Shown piece by piece: positions 51,434 through 60,849 of a DNA stretch of 64,000 bases. The notes under the pieces are model-generated. The model saw nothing but the letters and a program-made list of their open reading frames with translations, made no database searches and was not told where the DNA came from. Within the stretch, counting starts at the first letter, position 1. Every line of letters starts with the position of its first letter. The position numbers and the translations under genes are program-made. Origin of the DNA: G963677185 sp963677185 (GTDB lineage: Bacteria > Bacillota > Syntrophomonadia > Syntrophomonadales > Syntrophomonadaceae); the NCBI GenBank assembly GCA_963677185.1, contig OY781889.1, positions 1,736,001-1,800,000 of the forward strand, read 5' to 3'.

Positions 51434-51468
51434 CGAAAGCCCCGCATAAAGCGGGGCTTTCGTTTTAT
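51434..51468 (+). terminator. Rho-independent terminator after CoA-transferase
   Basis: CGAAAGCCCCGC (51434-51445), loop ATAAA, GCGGGGCTTTCG (51451-51462), then TTTTATT. A perfect 12-bp GC-rich stem. Confidence 0.93.
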
Positions 51469-51724
51469 TCCCTCTTACTAATCGGTCTTTTTATCTTTCA
51501 TGTTACAATATACATATCTCGTGTCTCCGCTTTGGAGCAGTGGGGCGGGAGGGCAATAAGCTGCATTTCATGCGCATCCATACGTTTCAATACAGCGGGT
51601 GCGGTCTGTCAAAGGAGATATAGTTAAGTTCTGCCAGGATGCCGTCCAGGCATTGAATGAGGCATTCTGAAGGTGTTCACACGCGTATTGTTCCACATGC
51701 CTGTCAAACGAAGGGGGTAAATTA

Positions 51725-53512
51725 ATGTTCAATCGAACCAAACAAAAGGGAATTTCTATTGTTTCGGTGCTCGCTTTGTGTTGCATGATGATCCTGGGAG
51801 GCACGGCTGGTGCCCTCGGCGCCGATACCAGCCCTCCTGACCAACCTGTGCCGCTCATTTTTATCCATCACTCCTCTGGAGAAAACTGGCTTTCAGATGA
51901 CAATGGCGGCCTGGGGCTGGAGCTTATGGCCAACAACTACTATGTAAGCGATACTAATTATGGCTGGGGGCCGGATGCCATCGGAGACCGGACCGATATC
52001 GGCAATTGGTGGACCTGGTTCCGGGGGCCGGACAGCAGCACTTATTTGAATGCCGTACTGACCGAAAAGGGTCAGAATTCCTGGTACAGCCGCCTGGGTA
52101 ACTCTCCCGCAGGCAATAACAAAATTGTCATGTTCAAATCCTGTTTCCCTAATTCAGCCTTGCAGGGAAGCGCCAGCGTTGCGGTTCCATCTATCGGCAG
52201 CAATCCATTACGAGACCAGGATAGTGGATCGGAATACATGACCGCAGCCAATGCCAGGGGCATTTATATTGATCTTTTGAACTGTTTTAAAAATCATCCG
52301 GATGTTATGTTCGTAGCCATAACCGCACCACCGTTGATCGATTCGTCATATGCTGCAAATGCCCGCGCATTCAACCAGTGGCTGGTCAACGACTGGCTGG
52401 ATGGTTACAGCACCGGCAACGTGTTTGTCTATGATTTTTATAATGTGCTTACCAGCAACGGGGGCAGTCCGGAGGAAAACGATTATGGACAGGAAAACGG
52501 CAACCATCACCGGGTATGGAACGGTGTAATCCAGCATCAGGTAGGCGTTTCCTCCAATACCAGCGCTTATCCCACCGAAGATGACCATCCCAGCTGGGCT
52601 GGCAACCAAAAAGCAACCGGCGAATTTGTGCCCTGGCTGAACTGTATGTACAATGCCTGGAGGGCCGCCATGCCAGCAGACACTGCCAGCGATGACACCT
52701 CCATTCCGGAGGAACCTGTCATAAACGGGAATGAAGAAACAATCAAGGTGTTTATTGATAATGAAGAGCTTTATTGCGAAGTGCCACCGATGGTGCAAAA
52801 TGAAACGGTATTGGTGCCGCTTCGTGCCATATATGAAGCACTGGGAGCTACGGTGGAGTGGATTCAGGAAACCCAAACCGGCATATTGAACCGCGATGGA
52901 ACCGAGGTAACTGTAACGGTCGGGGACCACCTGGCCTATGTTAACGGCATATCTCAATTTTTAGAAATACCGCCCCTGGCGGTTTCCAACCGCATTCTGG
53001 TTCCGCTGCGCTTTGCCGCTGAGTCGCTGGGCGCCGAACCGATATGGAACCAGGATACGCTTACGGTTGAAATACGGACGGGCAGTGGCGGCCTGGTCAT
53101 ACTGCCGTATGGATCCTACACTAACCTGGTGTTTTACCTGGATAGCAGCACCTATTACGGCAATGGTTCTCCCCTTACTATGGATAGCCCGCCGATCGCC
53201 ATAGCGGGACGAACCTATATGCCTATTCGCTATGCCACCGAACCGGTAGGCGCTGCGGTTTCCTGGGAAGAAAGCGAACAGAAAGCCGTTATAGAAGCCA
53301 ACGGCAATGTGATTGAAATCTGGATTGGACGCAATACTGGAATGGTTAACGGGGTGGAGAAGATGCTGGACGAGGACAATCCTGATGGAGCAGCCTTTGT
53401 TTCATCCGAAGGCCGAATCATGGTGCCGGTGCGGTTTATTGCCGAAAATCTCGGGTATTCGGTGAGCTACAAGAATCTGGACGGATCAGTAACCATTTCA
53501 TGCAGTAAATGA
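51725..53512 (+). CDS. Secreted SGNH-like hydrolase with copper-amine-oxidase-type repeats
   Basis: A 595-residue exported protein. The signal peptide is residues 1-34 (SIVSVLALCCMMILGGTAGA). Residues about 40-320 resemble SGNH hydrolases only loosely. PLIFIHHSSGENWL is a Ser-containing block, FKSCFPNSALQ a second, and EDDHPSWAGNQKAT a DxxH-like block that could give the catalytic Asp-His. Residues about 340-595 hold copper-amine-oxidase-N-like repeats (VLVPLRAIYEALGATVEWIQ, ILVPLRFAAESLGAEPIWN, TYMPIRYATEPVGAAVSWE, IMVPVRFIAENLGYSVSYK). These are usual cell-surface modules of clostridia. GAAGGGGG precedes ATG 51725. The substrate is unknown; a polysaccharide or its acyl group is possible. 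Confidence 0.75.
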   Translation: MFNRTKQKGISIVSVLALCCMMILGGTAGALGADTSPPDQPVPLIFIHHSSGENWLSDDNGGLGLELMANNYYVSDTNYGWGPDAIGDRTDIGNWWTWFRGPDSSTYLNAVLTEKGQNSWYSRLGNSPAGNNKIVMFKSCFPNSALQGSASVAVPSIGSNPLRDQDSGSEYMTAANARGIYIDLLNCFKNHPDVMFVAITAPPLIDSSYAANARAFNQWLVNDWLDGYSTGNVFVYDFYNVLTSNGGSPEENDYGQENGNHHRVWNGVIQHQVGVSSNTSAYPTEDDHPSWAGNQKATGEFVPWLNCMYNAWRAAMPADTASDDTSIPEEPVINGNEETIKVFIDNEELYCEVPPMVQNETVLVPLRAIYEALGATVEWIQETQTGILNRDGTEVTVTVGDHLAYVNGISQFLEIPPLAVSNRILVPLRFAAESLGAEPIWNQDTLTVEIRTGSGGLVILPYGSYTNLVFYLDSSTYYGNGSPLTMDSPPIAIAGRTYMPIRYATEPVGAAVSWEESEQKAVIEANGNVIEIWIGRNTGMVNGVEKMLDEDNPDGAAFVSSEGRIMVPVRFIAENLGYSVSYKNLDGSVTISCSK

Positions 53513-53523
53513 AGCGTGTATTA

Positions 53524-53545
53524 ACCGGAGTTTCCGGTATTTATT
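53524..53545 (+). terminator. Weak terminator-like hairpin
   Basis: ACCGGA (53524-53529), loop GTT, TCCGGT (53533-53538), then ATTTATT, 12 bases after the stop codon. A short stem and weak U-tract. Confidence 0.45.
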
Positions 53546-53611
53546 CGGCTGCATGAATGGCTATGAAGGATTGTTGCGGCGAAGTAAAGCTGAAATTGCT
53601 GACATTGGATA

Positions 53612-53640
53612 TTGCGAACTCATCAATACAGATCTATAGT
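53612..53640 (+). promoter_or_regulatory. Candidate SigA promoter for rmuC
   Basis: TTGCGA (53612-53617) and TATAGT (53635-53640), 17-bp spacer, 78 bases before the rmuC start. Confidence 0.6.
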
Positions 53641-53718
53641 TGAACAAACGAGGAAAACAAGAAAGCGGTTGCGGACAATCAGGCCGCAGCCGCCATCCTT
53701 TAAACGGAGGTAATTGCA

Positions 53719-55068
53719 TTGGAACAAGTCCTGGCAGCTGCGGGAGCAGTTGCTCTGCTGATTAGCGGTCTTCTCCTCTGGCTGGCTTCCAGCAAAAGCG
53801 CAGCGTTTAATGCGGGATTGGAGCGGTTGGCTACCGGGATGGAACAGCTGGAAAAGAACCAGGTTCGCCTGGAAGGCCTGCTGCAAGGCGCCATGTCGGC
53901 TAACCGTATGGAAATGGGGGAAGCCAACCGGCAGACCCGGGAAGAGCTGGGAAGTACGGTGAAATCGTTTGAATCCGCCTTGCTCAGCCGGATTGCCGAA
54001 AATACCATGGCGCAAAAGAATCAATTGGATTCATTCAGCTTTCAGCTGGGCAGCTTGACCCGCTCTAATGAACAGAAGCTGGAGCAAATGCGCAGCACCC
54101 TGGAGAAAAGGGTAATGGAATTGCAAGCCGACAACGCTCAAAAGCTTGATCAAATGAGGGCAGTCGTTGATGAAAAACTGCATGCCACCCTGGAACAGAG
54201 GCTGGGTGAATCCTTTAAACAGGTCAGCGAAAGGCTGGAAATGGTTTACAAGGGCCTGGGCGAAATGCAGGTTCTGGCCAGCGGTGTTGGCGATCTAAAA
54301 AAAATGCTCAGCAATGTAAAAAGCCGGGGAACCTGGGGGGAAGTGCAGCTGGGCAGCATATTGAGCGATATCTTAAGCCCCGACCAGTATGCTGCCAATG
54401 TTGCAGTTAAAAAGAACTCTGAAAGGGTGGAATATGCCATTAAGCTGCCTGGCCCCGGCGATGGTGTGGAATGCGTATGGCTGCCGCTGGATGCCAAGTT
54501 CCCGGTTGAAGATTGGCAGCGGCTGGATGAAGCTTATGACAACGGGGATGCGGCTATGATCGAACAGGCCGGCCGGCAGCTCGAAAACCGCATCAAGTTT
54601 CAGGCCCGGGAGATATCTGGTAAATATATAGATCCCCCGAATACTACGGATTTTGCGATTATGTTTTTGCCAGCGGAAAGCCTCTATGCTGAAGTGCTGC
54701 GTCGGCCGGCTCTGTTTGAAAGCCTGCGCCGCGATTACCGGGTGAATGTGGCCGGACCAGCCACCCTGGCTGCCCTGGTCAATAGCCTGTCTATGGGTTT
54801 CCGAACCCTGGCAATTCAAAAGCGCTCCGGTGAAGTATGGGCGGTCCTGGGTGCGGTTAAAACGGAGTTCGGCAGATTCGGAACGGTGCTGGAAAAAACC
54901 CAGAAAAAGCTGCAGGAAGCCAGCAGCACTATTGATGAAGCTACCCGCAGGTCCAGGGCTATGGAAAGGAAACTGCGCACGGTTGAAGCTATGCCCGATG
55001 AGCAGGTCCGGTCCATAATTGACACAGAAGAGGACACCGGGATTCGCCAGGCCGATGATGGCCAATGA
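53719..55068 (+). CDS. rmuC: DNA recombination protein RmuC
   Basis: A 449-residue protein. It has an N-terminal membrane helix (LAAAGAVALLISGLLLWLA), a coiled coil of about 150 residues (many Glu, Gln, Leu heptads), and a C-terminal RmuC nuclease-like domain. The domain shows RGTWGEVQLGSILSDIL, PLDAKFPVEDWQRL, TTDFAIMFLPAESLYAEV and PATLAALVNSLSMGF. RmuC limits inverted-repeat recombination in E. coli and may cut DNA structures. It starts at TTG 53719, with CGGAGGT seven bases upstream. A methyltransferase gene follows with a possible 4-bp overlap. Confidence 0.93.
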   Translation: MEQVLAAAGAVALLISGLLLWLASSKSAAFNAGLERLATGMEQLEKNQVRLEGLLQGAMSANRMEMGEANRQTREELGSTVKSFESALLSRIAENTMAQKNQLDSFSFQLGSLTRSNEQKLEQMRSTLEKRVMELQADNAQKLDQMRAVVDEKLHATLEQRLGESFKQVSERLEMVYKGLGEMQVLASGVGDLKKMLSNVKSRGTWGEVQLGSILSDILSPDQYAANVAVKKNSERVEYAIKLPGPGDGVECVWLPLDAKFPVEDWQRLDEAYDNGDAAMIEQAGRQLENRIKFQAREISGKYIDPPNTTDFAIMFLPAESLYAEVLRRPALFESLRRDYRVNVAGPATLAALVNSLSMGFRTLAIQKRSGEVWAVLGAVKTEFGRFGTVLEKTQKKLQEASSTIDEATRRSRAMERKLRTVEAMPDEQVRSIIDTEEDTGIRQADDGQ

Positions 55069-55097
55069 AGCGATTAATGAGAAAAGAGGTATTGCAT

Positions 55098-55646
55098 ATG
55101 GATTCGATATGCCCGTCCTGGTTTGCTTTTAGCCTGAATAACCGCCTGCGCCGGATGGTGCAGGATCCTGACCGGATTTTATCCCCGTATATCAAGCCGG
55201 GAAGCATATGTGCGGATATTGGGTGCGGTCCGGGTTATTTCACCATTGACATGGCCCGTCTAACCAGCCCTGAAGGCCGGATCATTGCTATTGATATGCA
55301 ACCCCGAATGTTAGAGAAAATGCGTAAAAACTCTGAACAGGCTGGCGTCAGCGAACACATAACCGCCCATCAATGCAAGGCTGATGATTTGATGATCCCT
55401 GAGAAGCTGGATTTTGCCCTGGTATTTTGGATGGTGCACGAAGTGCCGAAAAAGCAGCGCGCGGGCTTTTTCAGACAATTGCGGGCAGCTATGAATAAGA
55501 ACGGACAGGTGCTGGTTACCGATCCTGAAGTGCCGTGGATGGGTTCTGATTTCCGCTATAGCGTGGAAGCGGCGGTCAATGAGGGATTTACCGTCATTGA
55601 CCACCCCAGAGTTACTATGAGCCGCACGGCTCTGCTGCGAGCCTGA
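55098..55646 (+). CDS. SAM-dependent methyltransferase, class I
   Basis: A 182-residue protein with the Rossmann methyltransferase fold. Motif I is CADIGCGPGYFTIDMA, motif II IIAIDMQPRMLEKM, and motif III LDFALVFWMVHEVPKK. The small size suggests a small-molecule substrate. The start ATG 55098 has AAGAGGT eight bases upstream; ATG 55065 overlaps the rmuC stop (ATGA) and is possible. It is co-transcribed with rmuC. A repair-linked role is only a guess from position. Confidence 0.85.
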   Translation: MDSICPSWFAFSLNNRLRRMVQDPDRILSPYIKPGSICADIGCGPGYFTIDMARLTSPEGRIIAIDMQPRMLEKMRKNSEQAGVSEHITAHQCKADDLMIPEKLDFALVFWMVHEVPKKQRAGFFRQLRAAMNKNGQVLVTDPEVPWMGSDFRYSVEAAVNEGFTVIDHPRVTMSRTALLRA

Positions 55647-55756
55647 AAGAAATACCCCGGTGTGCTATCAGGGGCAGTTTCCTCCTCGGCATGCCGAAAG
55701 CTGTTTCATTAGTAAGAGTCATGGGGCGGTTTTTAATTCTACCGGGCAGTTGGGAA

Positions 55757-55765
55757 TGGTATAAT
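55757..55765 (+). promoter_or_regulatory. Extended -10 promoter for the flavodiiron gene
   Basis: TGG-TATAAT (55757-55765) is an extended -10. TTCTAC lies 17 bp upstream as a weak -35. It is 73 bases before ATG 55838. Confidence 0.55.
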
Positions 55766-55837
55766 GGTAGACAGGCTGGAGAGCCGTTTATTACTGCAAT
55801 TAACGTAAATTAGTGAATCAATTGAAGGAGGGGTATA

Positions 55838-58477
55838 ATGCCAGCGATAAAGATTGTTGATGGGGTTCATTGGGTAGGAATCAGGGAACCGGAGCTGCAG
55901 ATTTTCGACCTGGTGATGTACACGAAATATGGGACCAGCTACAACGCGTACCTGGTTCAGGGCAGTGAAAAAACCGTCCTCATTGAAGTTTGCGAAGAGA
56001 AGTTCCTGGATGAATACCTGGAGAAGGTTAAAGAAGTGGTCAGTCTGGACAAGATCGATTACCTTATCCTGAACCATACGGAACCAGATCACACTGATGC
56101 AGTGGAAAAGCTCCTCAAGGTGATGCCGGACCTGGAAATAATGGCCAGCCATACAGCAATTACGTTTCTGAAAGAGATTACTAATAATCGTAAATTCAAG
56201 TATCGCGAGCTGCAGGACGGCGACGAGCTGGACCTGGGCGGCAAAACGCTGCAATTTATCCACGCTCCGTTTTTACACTGGCCGGATACCATCTACACTT
56301 ACCTGAAGCAGGATCGGCTGCTGTTCCCATGCGATTCCTTCGGGAGCCATTATCCGGACGAACGGCTTTTCAACGACCTTATGGAATATGATTTCATGGA
56401 TACATTCCAGGAATACTTCGAGGTTATTATAGGCCCGTTCCGGCCTTATGTTCTTGAAGCCCTGGACAAGATAAAGGACCTGGAAATTGACGCCATCTGC
56501 CCTGGACATGGCCCCGTCCTGCGCAAGGATTGGCAGAAATACGTGGAGCTTTACCGTGAATGGTCCACTCCGCCAGCCATGCCAGAAGACGCAAAAGAGA
56601 AAATCATTGTGGCTTATGTGAGCTCTTACGGCTACACTGGGCGGATAGCCGACAGCATTATTGAGGGCATTCAAACCATCGGGGAATATGATATTAAGAA
56701 ATACAACTTGATCGAGACCGCCCTGGATGAAGAAGAGAAGCTGGCGGAGATCCTGGAGGAGCTAAAAACGGCCACCGGCCTGTTAATTGGTTCTCCCACT
56801 ATTAATGGCGACGCTCTGCCTCCGATCTGGAAGCTGCTGACCCGCCTTTCGCCAGTTACCAACTCCGGCCTGGTTTCAGCGGCTTTTGGCTCTTACGGCT
56901 GGAGCGGTGAAGCTGTGCCTAATATTGAAAACCGTTTGAAAATGTTGCGGATGAAAGTGCTGCCCGGCCTTAAAATCAACTTCAAGCCCTCCGAACACAA
57001 CCTGGAGGAAGCCTTCACCTTTGGCATGGATTACGCCCGGGCCATAATAGACTTCAAACAGCCGGTAACGGCGGTGCAATGGAAATGCCTGGTTTGCGGC
57101 CATATACACACAGGTGCGGAGCCGCCGGATATTTGTCCAGCCTGCGGCGTGGGCAAGGAGAATTTCGTGCGGCTGATGACCGAAGACGAATTCAGCAACG
57201 ATACCAATGAAAAATTTGTTATTATTGGCAGCGGGATTGCGGCTCTGTCGTCGGCCCAGGCCATTCGGAAACGAAATAAAACCTGCAGCATAACCATGGT
57301 TACTGATGAGGACACCAATCCCTATTATCGTCCGATACTTTCGGATATGCTGACCGAGGAAATCCCGTATGACAGTCTTTATGTTATGAAAGACGAGTGG
57401 TACAAGCAAAACCGTGTGGATGTTAAAACCGAGGAACTGGTCACTGCCATAGATACCAAGGGTAAGAGCATAGTGACCGAGCATGGCGATATCCTGCTCT
57501 ACGATAAGCTGATTATTGCAACCGGAGCGCGCAGCAATGTTCCACCAATCCCCGGGGCCGACAAGCAGGGAGTATATACTATGCGCACTCTGCGTGACGC
57601 CACCCGGCTCAAGAGTGCGATTTCCATCGCCCAAAAGGCCGTAGTCGTCGGAGGCGGGGTGCTAGGCCTTGAGGCTGTATGGGAAATGCTGTCGGCCGGT
57701 TTGGATGTGACCGTGGTGGAATTTGCGCCGCGCATCATGCCCAGACAGCTGGATGAAAGTTCATCGCAACGCCTTCAGGATATTATGCTGAAAAAGGGTT
57801 TGCATTTATATTTGGATATGGGAACCGATGCGATTGTGGGCGACGATAAGGTCAGTGGTGTACGCTTGAAGGACGGAACGGTTCTGGAAGCTGATCTGGT
57901 GCTGCTTTCCACCGGGGTCAAGCCCAACCTGGAATTGGCTCAGGCGGCAGGCATTGGGATTGATAAAGGGATAATTGTGGACGCAGGCATGCGCACCAAT
58001 GCCCCCGATGTATACGCTGCTGGAGATGTCGCCCAGTTCGGTGAACGCATGATTGGCCTCTGGCCGGTTTCCATTGATATGGGCAAAACCGCCGGGGCTG
58101 CCGCTGCCGGAGACTGGGTAGAGTATCATGAACCCGTAATTTCTACGATGCTGTCTGCCTTCGATATGGAATTTTTCTCGATCGGGGATGTCAATCATCC
58201 TGAAGAAGAAGTGCGGGTAGTGGTGGTAAATGATCCGAAGGAGAATTATTTCAAGAAGACGTTTTTCAAAGACGGCGTGATGGTCGGAGAGATTGTGATT
58301 GCCCCGAAAGTTGACAGCTCTGAGGCTATGCGCAACCTGGGGCGTGACTCATCCGGAAAACGCCGGGCCCAGAAGTGGGTTTGCCGGGTGTGCGGCTATG
58401 TGCACGAAGGGCCTGAACCCCCGGATGAATGCCCGGTGTGCGGAGCTCCTAAGGAGATGTTCGATCCGGTTTTCTAG
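55838..58477 (+). CDS. Multidomain flavodiiron protein: FDP-rubredoxin-NADH oxidoreductase-rubredoxin
   Basis: An 879-residue soluble fusion. Residues 1-250 form the metallo-lactamase-like diiron domain with ligands H80-x-E82-x-D84-H85 (NHTEPDH), H147 (FLHWPD), D166 (PCDSFG) and the His of CPGHGP. Residues 255-400 are a flavodoxin (SSYGYTGRIADS). A short-spaced rubredoxin follows at about 415-440 (CLVCG..CPACG). About 450-830 is an NADH:rubredoxin oxidoreductase (VIIGSGIAALSSAQAI, VVVGGGVLGLEAVWEM, VYAAGDVAQFGE). The last 34 residues hold a second short rubredoxin (CRVCG..CPVCG). Diiron proteins of this kind (class F in clostridia) reduce O2, sometimes NO, directly with NADH. AAGGAGGGG precedes ATG 55838. 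It is likely an oxygen-defence enzyme. Confidence 0.94.
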   Translation: MPAIKIVDGVHWVGIREPELQIFDLVMYTKYGTSYNAYLVQGSEKTVLIEVCEEKFLDEYLEKVKEVVSLDKIDYLILNHTEPDHTDAVEKLLKVMPDLEIMASHTAITFLKEITNNRKFKYRELQDGDELDLGGKTLQFIHAPFLHWPDTIYTYLKQDRLLFPCDSFGSHYPDERLFNDLMEYDFMDTFQEYFEVIIGPFRPYVLEALDKIKDLEIDAICPGHGPVLRKDWQKYVELYREWSTPPAMPEDAKEKIIVAYVSSYGYTGRIADSIIEGIQTIGEYDIKKYNLIETALDEEEKLAEILEELKTATGLLIGSPTINGDALPPIWKLLTRLSPVTNSGLVSAAFGSYGWSGEAVPNIENRLKMLRMKVLPGLKINFKPSEHNLEEAFTFGMDYARAIIDFKQPVTAVQWKCLVCGHIHTGAEPPDICPACGVGKENFVRLMTEDEFSNDTNEKFVIIGSGIAALSSAQAIRKRNKTCSITMVTDEDTNPYYRPILSDMLTEEIPYDSLYVMKDEWYKQNRVDVKTEELVTAIDTKGKSIVTEHGDILLYDKLIIATGARSNVPPIPGADKQGVYTMRTLRDATRLKSAISIAQKAVVVGGGVLGLEAVWEMLSAGLDVTVVEFAPRIMPRQLDESSSQRLQDIMLKKGLHLYLDMGTDAIVGDDKVSGVRLKDGTVLEADLVLLSTGVKPNLELAQAAGIGIDKGIIVDAGMRTNAPDVYAAGDVAQFGERMIGLWPVSIDMGKTAGAAAAGDWVEYHEPVISTMLSAFDMEFFSIGDVNHPEEEVRVVVVNDPKENYFKKTFFKDGVMVGEIVIAPKVDSSEAMRNLGRDSSGKRRAQKWVCRVCGYVHEGPEPPDECPVCGAPKEMFDPVF

Positions 58478-58626
58478 GACAAGGTTGAGAAATGACAGGC
58501 GCAGGAGCCGGTCAAGGAATCCGGTTACTATGATTTGGCTCCTGCCAGTATTATAATTGTTTAATAGTATGAAATGCGCCAGGAACCAATGATTCAAACG
58601 TTTGTGTTGCGAAAGGAGCCCGGCCA

Positions 58627-60390
58627 TTGGATAGTATCAAAATAAGACAGAGCTTAATAGACCATACCGGGCTTTGGATGAGCCTGTGGATTATTCTAGC
58701 TCTGGACATAATAGTAATTTGGGGCCTCACCTTCAGCTTCAACCTGTTCCTGCTAATCGCTTTCATCATTATCTCTATGGCAGGCATCGCCGTCATTAAA
58801 ACTATGTCCGAAAGACCGCTGGAAACGGCTGTGTCGGCACCGGTTTTAAACCGAGAAATGGTTCATAACCTGGATCAGCTCATGAAGGAGATCCGGCCGG
58901 TATGTGAGGACATATTCGCCCGGGAGATTGACAACATCACCCTTCCTGTAATGGAAAACATGCGGGCTGATTTCACCCTGGCGCGGGGCTGGCTGTGGGA
59001 GGGCGGCGAAGCCTTTCTTCAACGTGTCCAGCAGTCGATGTTCGAGATGCGGCACATTGTTCAGCTGGTATCTTCATTGAGTGGTGATTCGCCGAAAATC
59101 ATTCAGCGCTTGAAATACGATATGGAGGTTCTGGTCAGGGCGGCAGGGGATATACACAAACAAAACAGCAAAGACCACCAGGAGCTGGATCGTTTTCTCG
59201 CCAACAAGGTAAATGGTCTTAAACAGAGTATGGATAGGGAAAAAGACATATTTTACGATTATGTCCAGAAAATGCTGATCGAGCATATACAAGAGGAAGA
59301 AGCCGGCATTGAGACCCTGGAGCTATTCAATGTATCCCGCCTGGGTGAGCAATTTTCCAATGTCGTGGAAAAATCCGTTCAAGCCCGCTTGGATTATTTC
59401 GAAAAATCGGTGCTTTATGATCTGGAACAGCTGGCCGCAGATATCGTGGGCAAGATTCAGAAGGGCACGCTTGACCTTATGACCACTCTCAAGGAAATGG
59501 AAGAACTGATGAACAACCTTCTTAACGAGGCCAAGAATGAAAGCAGCATGACTATCAACAAGCTGGCTGAGTCGCGAGACAAGGTCAAGGCCCTGAAAGA
59601 AGAATCCAATGATATCATGCTTACTCTGGCCTGGTCGGATATTCTGACCCAGAAACGCTGGCTGGCCATGGAAGAAAAGCTAGCTATAATCAGGGAAAAG
59701 GTTCACAACAACCTTGACGAGGAATTTCAGAAATATGTGGCTGGCCGCCTGGACGAGGATATGCCTGATTATTACAACCTGTCCAGCAATAGCGCAACTG
59801 CCAGCATATACAAGAGCCTGCTGGACGCAGAATTTGTGTACCACGCCATGCGCAGCGGCCACCTGGATGAGTATAAAAATGAAGGGGTATACGTGCTGCT
59901 GGAATATATAAGGCCAGTGGAAACCATGGCGGCATATGTAGTGTCATTTCCTGAAGAAGCCAGCGAGCAGAGGCGCGGATTGAAGGAACGGGCCAGGAAG
60001 AATGAATTCCAGGATGTTTTCAACCGGGTCAACCATGAAATGAACAGTCAATGCCCGGAGCTGCTATCATTCATAGACGGGGTTTTCCCGCAGAATTTTA
60101 CGGCTTTCTGCAACAACCCCCATGTCGGTTCCAAGCCGCAAGATGCCGGGCAGGCAGGCTGGATGGTTTTTATGCGCTTGATTGAGAATCCCGGTCTGCC
60201 GCCAGAGTTTTATCTGCTGGCCGGTTTGCTGCTCTATGTTCAGCAAATGCGAAAAAACTATATCCATCCACTAAAGAGCCGGCCTCTGCCCCTGAATAGC
60301 GCAGTGGAGATAGAGGATATGCGCAATGCCGCCTTCCGCACTGTAAAAATCCTCATGCTATACGACACATACAAGCACAAGTTCCAGTAG
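58627..60390 (+). CDS. Membrane-anchored coiled-coil protein of unknown function
   Basis: A 587-residue protein I do not recognise. Two N-terminal membrane helices (LWMSLWIILALDIIVIWGL, LFLLIAFIIISMAGIAVI) are followed by about 290 residues of mainly helical, Glu/Lys-rich sequence (such as VQKMLIEHIQEEEAGIETL and LMTTLKEMEELMNNLLNEA). This is probably a cytoplasmic coiled coil and loosely recalls receptor-type signalling helices. The segment NDIMLTLAWSDILTQKRW has a weak likeness to the conserved region of CheZ. The C-terminal 200 residues are a distinct helical domain. It starts at TTG 58627, with AAAGGAG eight bases upstream. It is convergent with the partner-switching genes. A role in signalling or membrane organisation is a guess. 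Confidence 0.7.
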   Translation: MDSIKIRQSLIDHTGLWMSLWIILALDIIVIWGLTFSFNLFLLIAFIIISMAGIAVIKTMSERPLETAVSAPVLNREMVHNLDQLMKEIRPVCEDIFAREIDNITLPVMENMRADFTLARGWLWEGGEAFLQRVQQSMFEMRHIVQLVSSLSGDSPKIIQRLKYDMEVLVRAAGDIHKQNSKDHQELDRFLANKVNGLKQSMDREKDIFYDYVQKMLIEHIQEEEAGIETLELFNVSRLGEQFSNVVEKSVQARLDYFEKSVLYDLEQLAADIVGKIQKGTLDLMTTLKEMEELMNNLLNEAKNESSMTINKLAESRDKVKALKEESNDIMLTLAWSDILTQKRWLAMEEKLAIIREKVHNNLDEEFQKYVAGRLDEDMPDYYNLSSNSATASIYKSLLDAEFVYHAMRSGHLDEYKNEGVYVLLEYIRPVETMAAYVVSFPEEASEQRRGLKERARKNEFQDVFNRVNHEMNSQCPELLSFIDGVFPQNFTAFCNNPHVGSKPQDAGQAGWMVFMRLIENPGLPPEFYLLAGLLLYVQQMRKNYIHPLKSRPLPLNSAVEIEDMRNAAFRTVKILMLYDTYKHKFQ

Positions 60391-60438
60391 CAGCCCGCCC
60401 GGGCCGATTAGCCGGTTGACATAATCAGACCGATGCCA

Positions 60439-60849
60439 TTAACGCAGCTCAATATGCAGAATGTTGAACTTCCCCGTGCGCTTGTAGTTAATATTATTAG
60501 CCATGCTGCGTATCAGGTGCAGCCCCAGACCACCTATGGGCCGGTCCTCAATCGGGACGCTGGTGTCGGGAGCCGCTTTTCCCAGGGGATTAAAGGCGAT
60601 TCCATCATCTGTTACGGTCATTTCTATGCCATTTTCACCAGAGGATATTACCAGCTCAATGTCATGATGCTCTGAATCAGAAAAGGCATAGGAGACCACA
60701 TTGTTAAAAAGCTCATCTATAATCATGCATATTTTGTAGATTCTCGGAGTCGCTTCCCCGGCAGTGGTCAGGAATTCTTCCACCCGGTCAATAATTCCTG
60801 GCAGTTCGCTTAACTGATTGGCAGCTGATATTTTCAGTTGCGGCTGCAT
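60439..60849 (-). CDS. RsbW-like anti-sigma factor / serine kinase
   Basis: A 136-residue GHKL-type ATPase. N-box is CMIIDELFNNVVSYAF with Glu and Asn, G1 is VTDDGIAFNP, and G2 is RPIGGLGLHLIRSM. Such proteins bind a sigma factor or other target and phosphorylate the STAS antagonist. It is the last of three genes, overlapping the phosphatase stop by one base (TAATG). No sigma factor gene is next to it, so its target may be encoded elsewhere or be something other than sigma. Confidence 0.9.
   Translation of the reverse strand: MQPQLKISAANQLSELPGIIDRVEEFLTTAGEATPRIYKICMIIDELFNNVVSYAFSDSEHHDIELVISSGENGIEMTVTDDGIAFNPLGKAAPDTSVPIEDRPIGGLGLHLIRSMANNINYKRTGKFNILHIELR

Noticed and set aside
55745..55775. 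tRNA-like string GGGAATGGTATAATGGTAG
   Set aside because: No acceptor stem, anticodon arm or T-loop follows; it is better read as an extended -10 promoter.
60427..60440. Possible third copy of the CAGACCGATG palindrome arm
   Set aside because: Only about a dozen bases match at another convergent junction, with no second arm and no ACGTACGTTA core.
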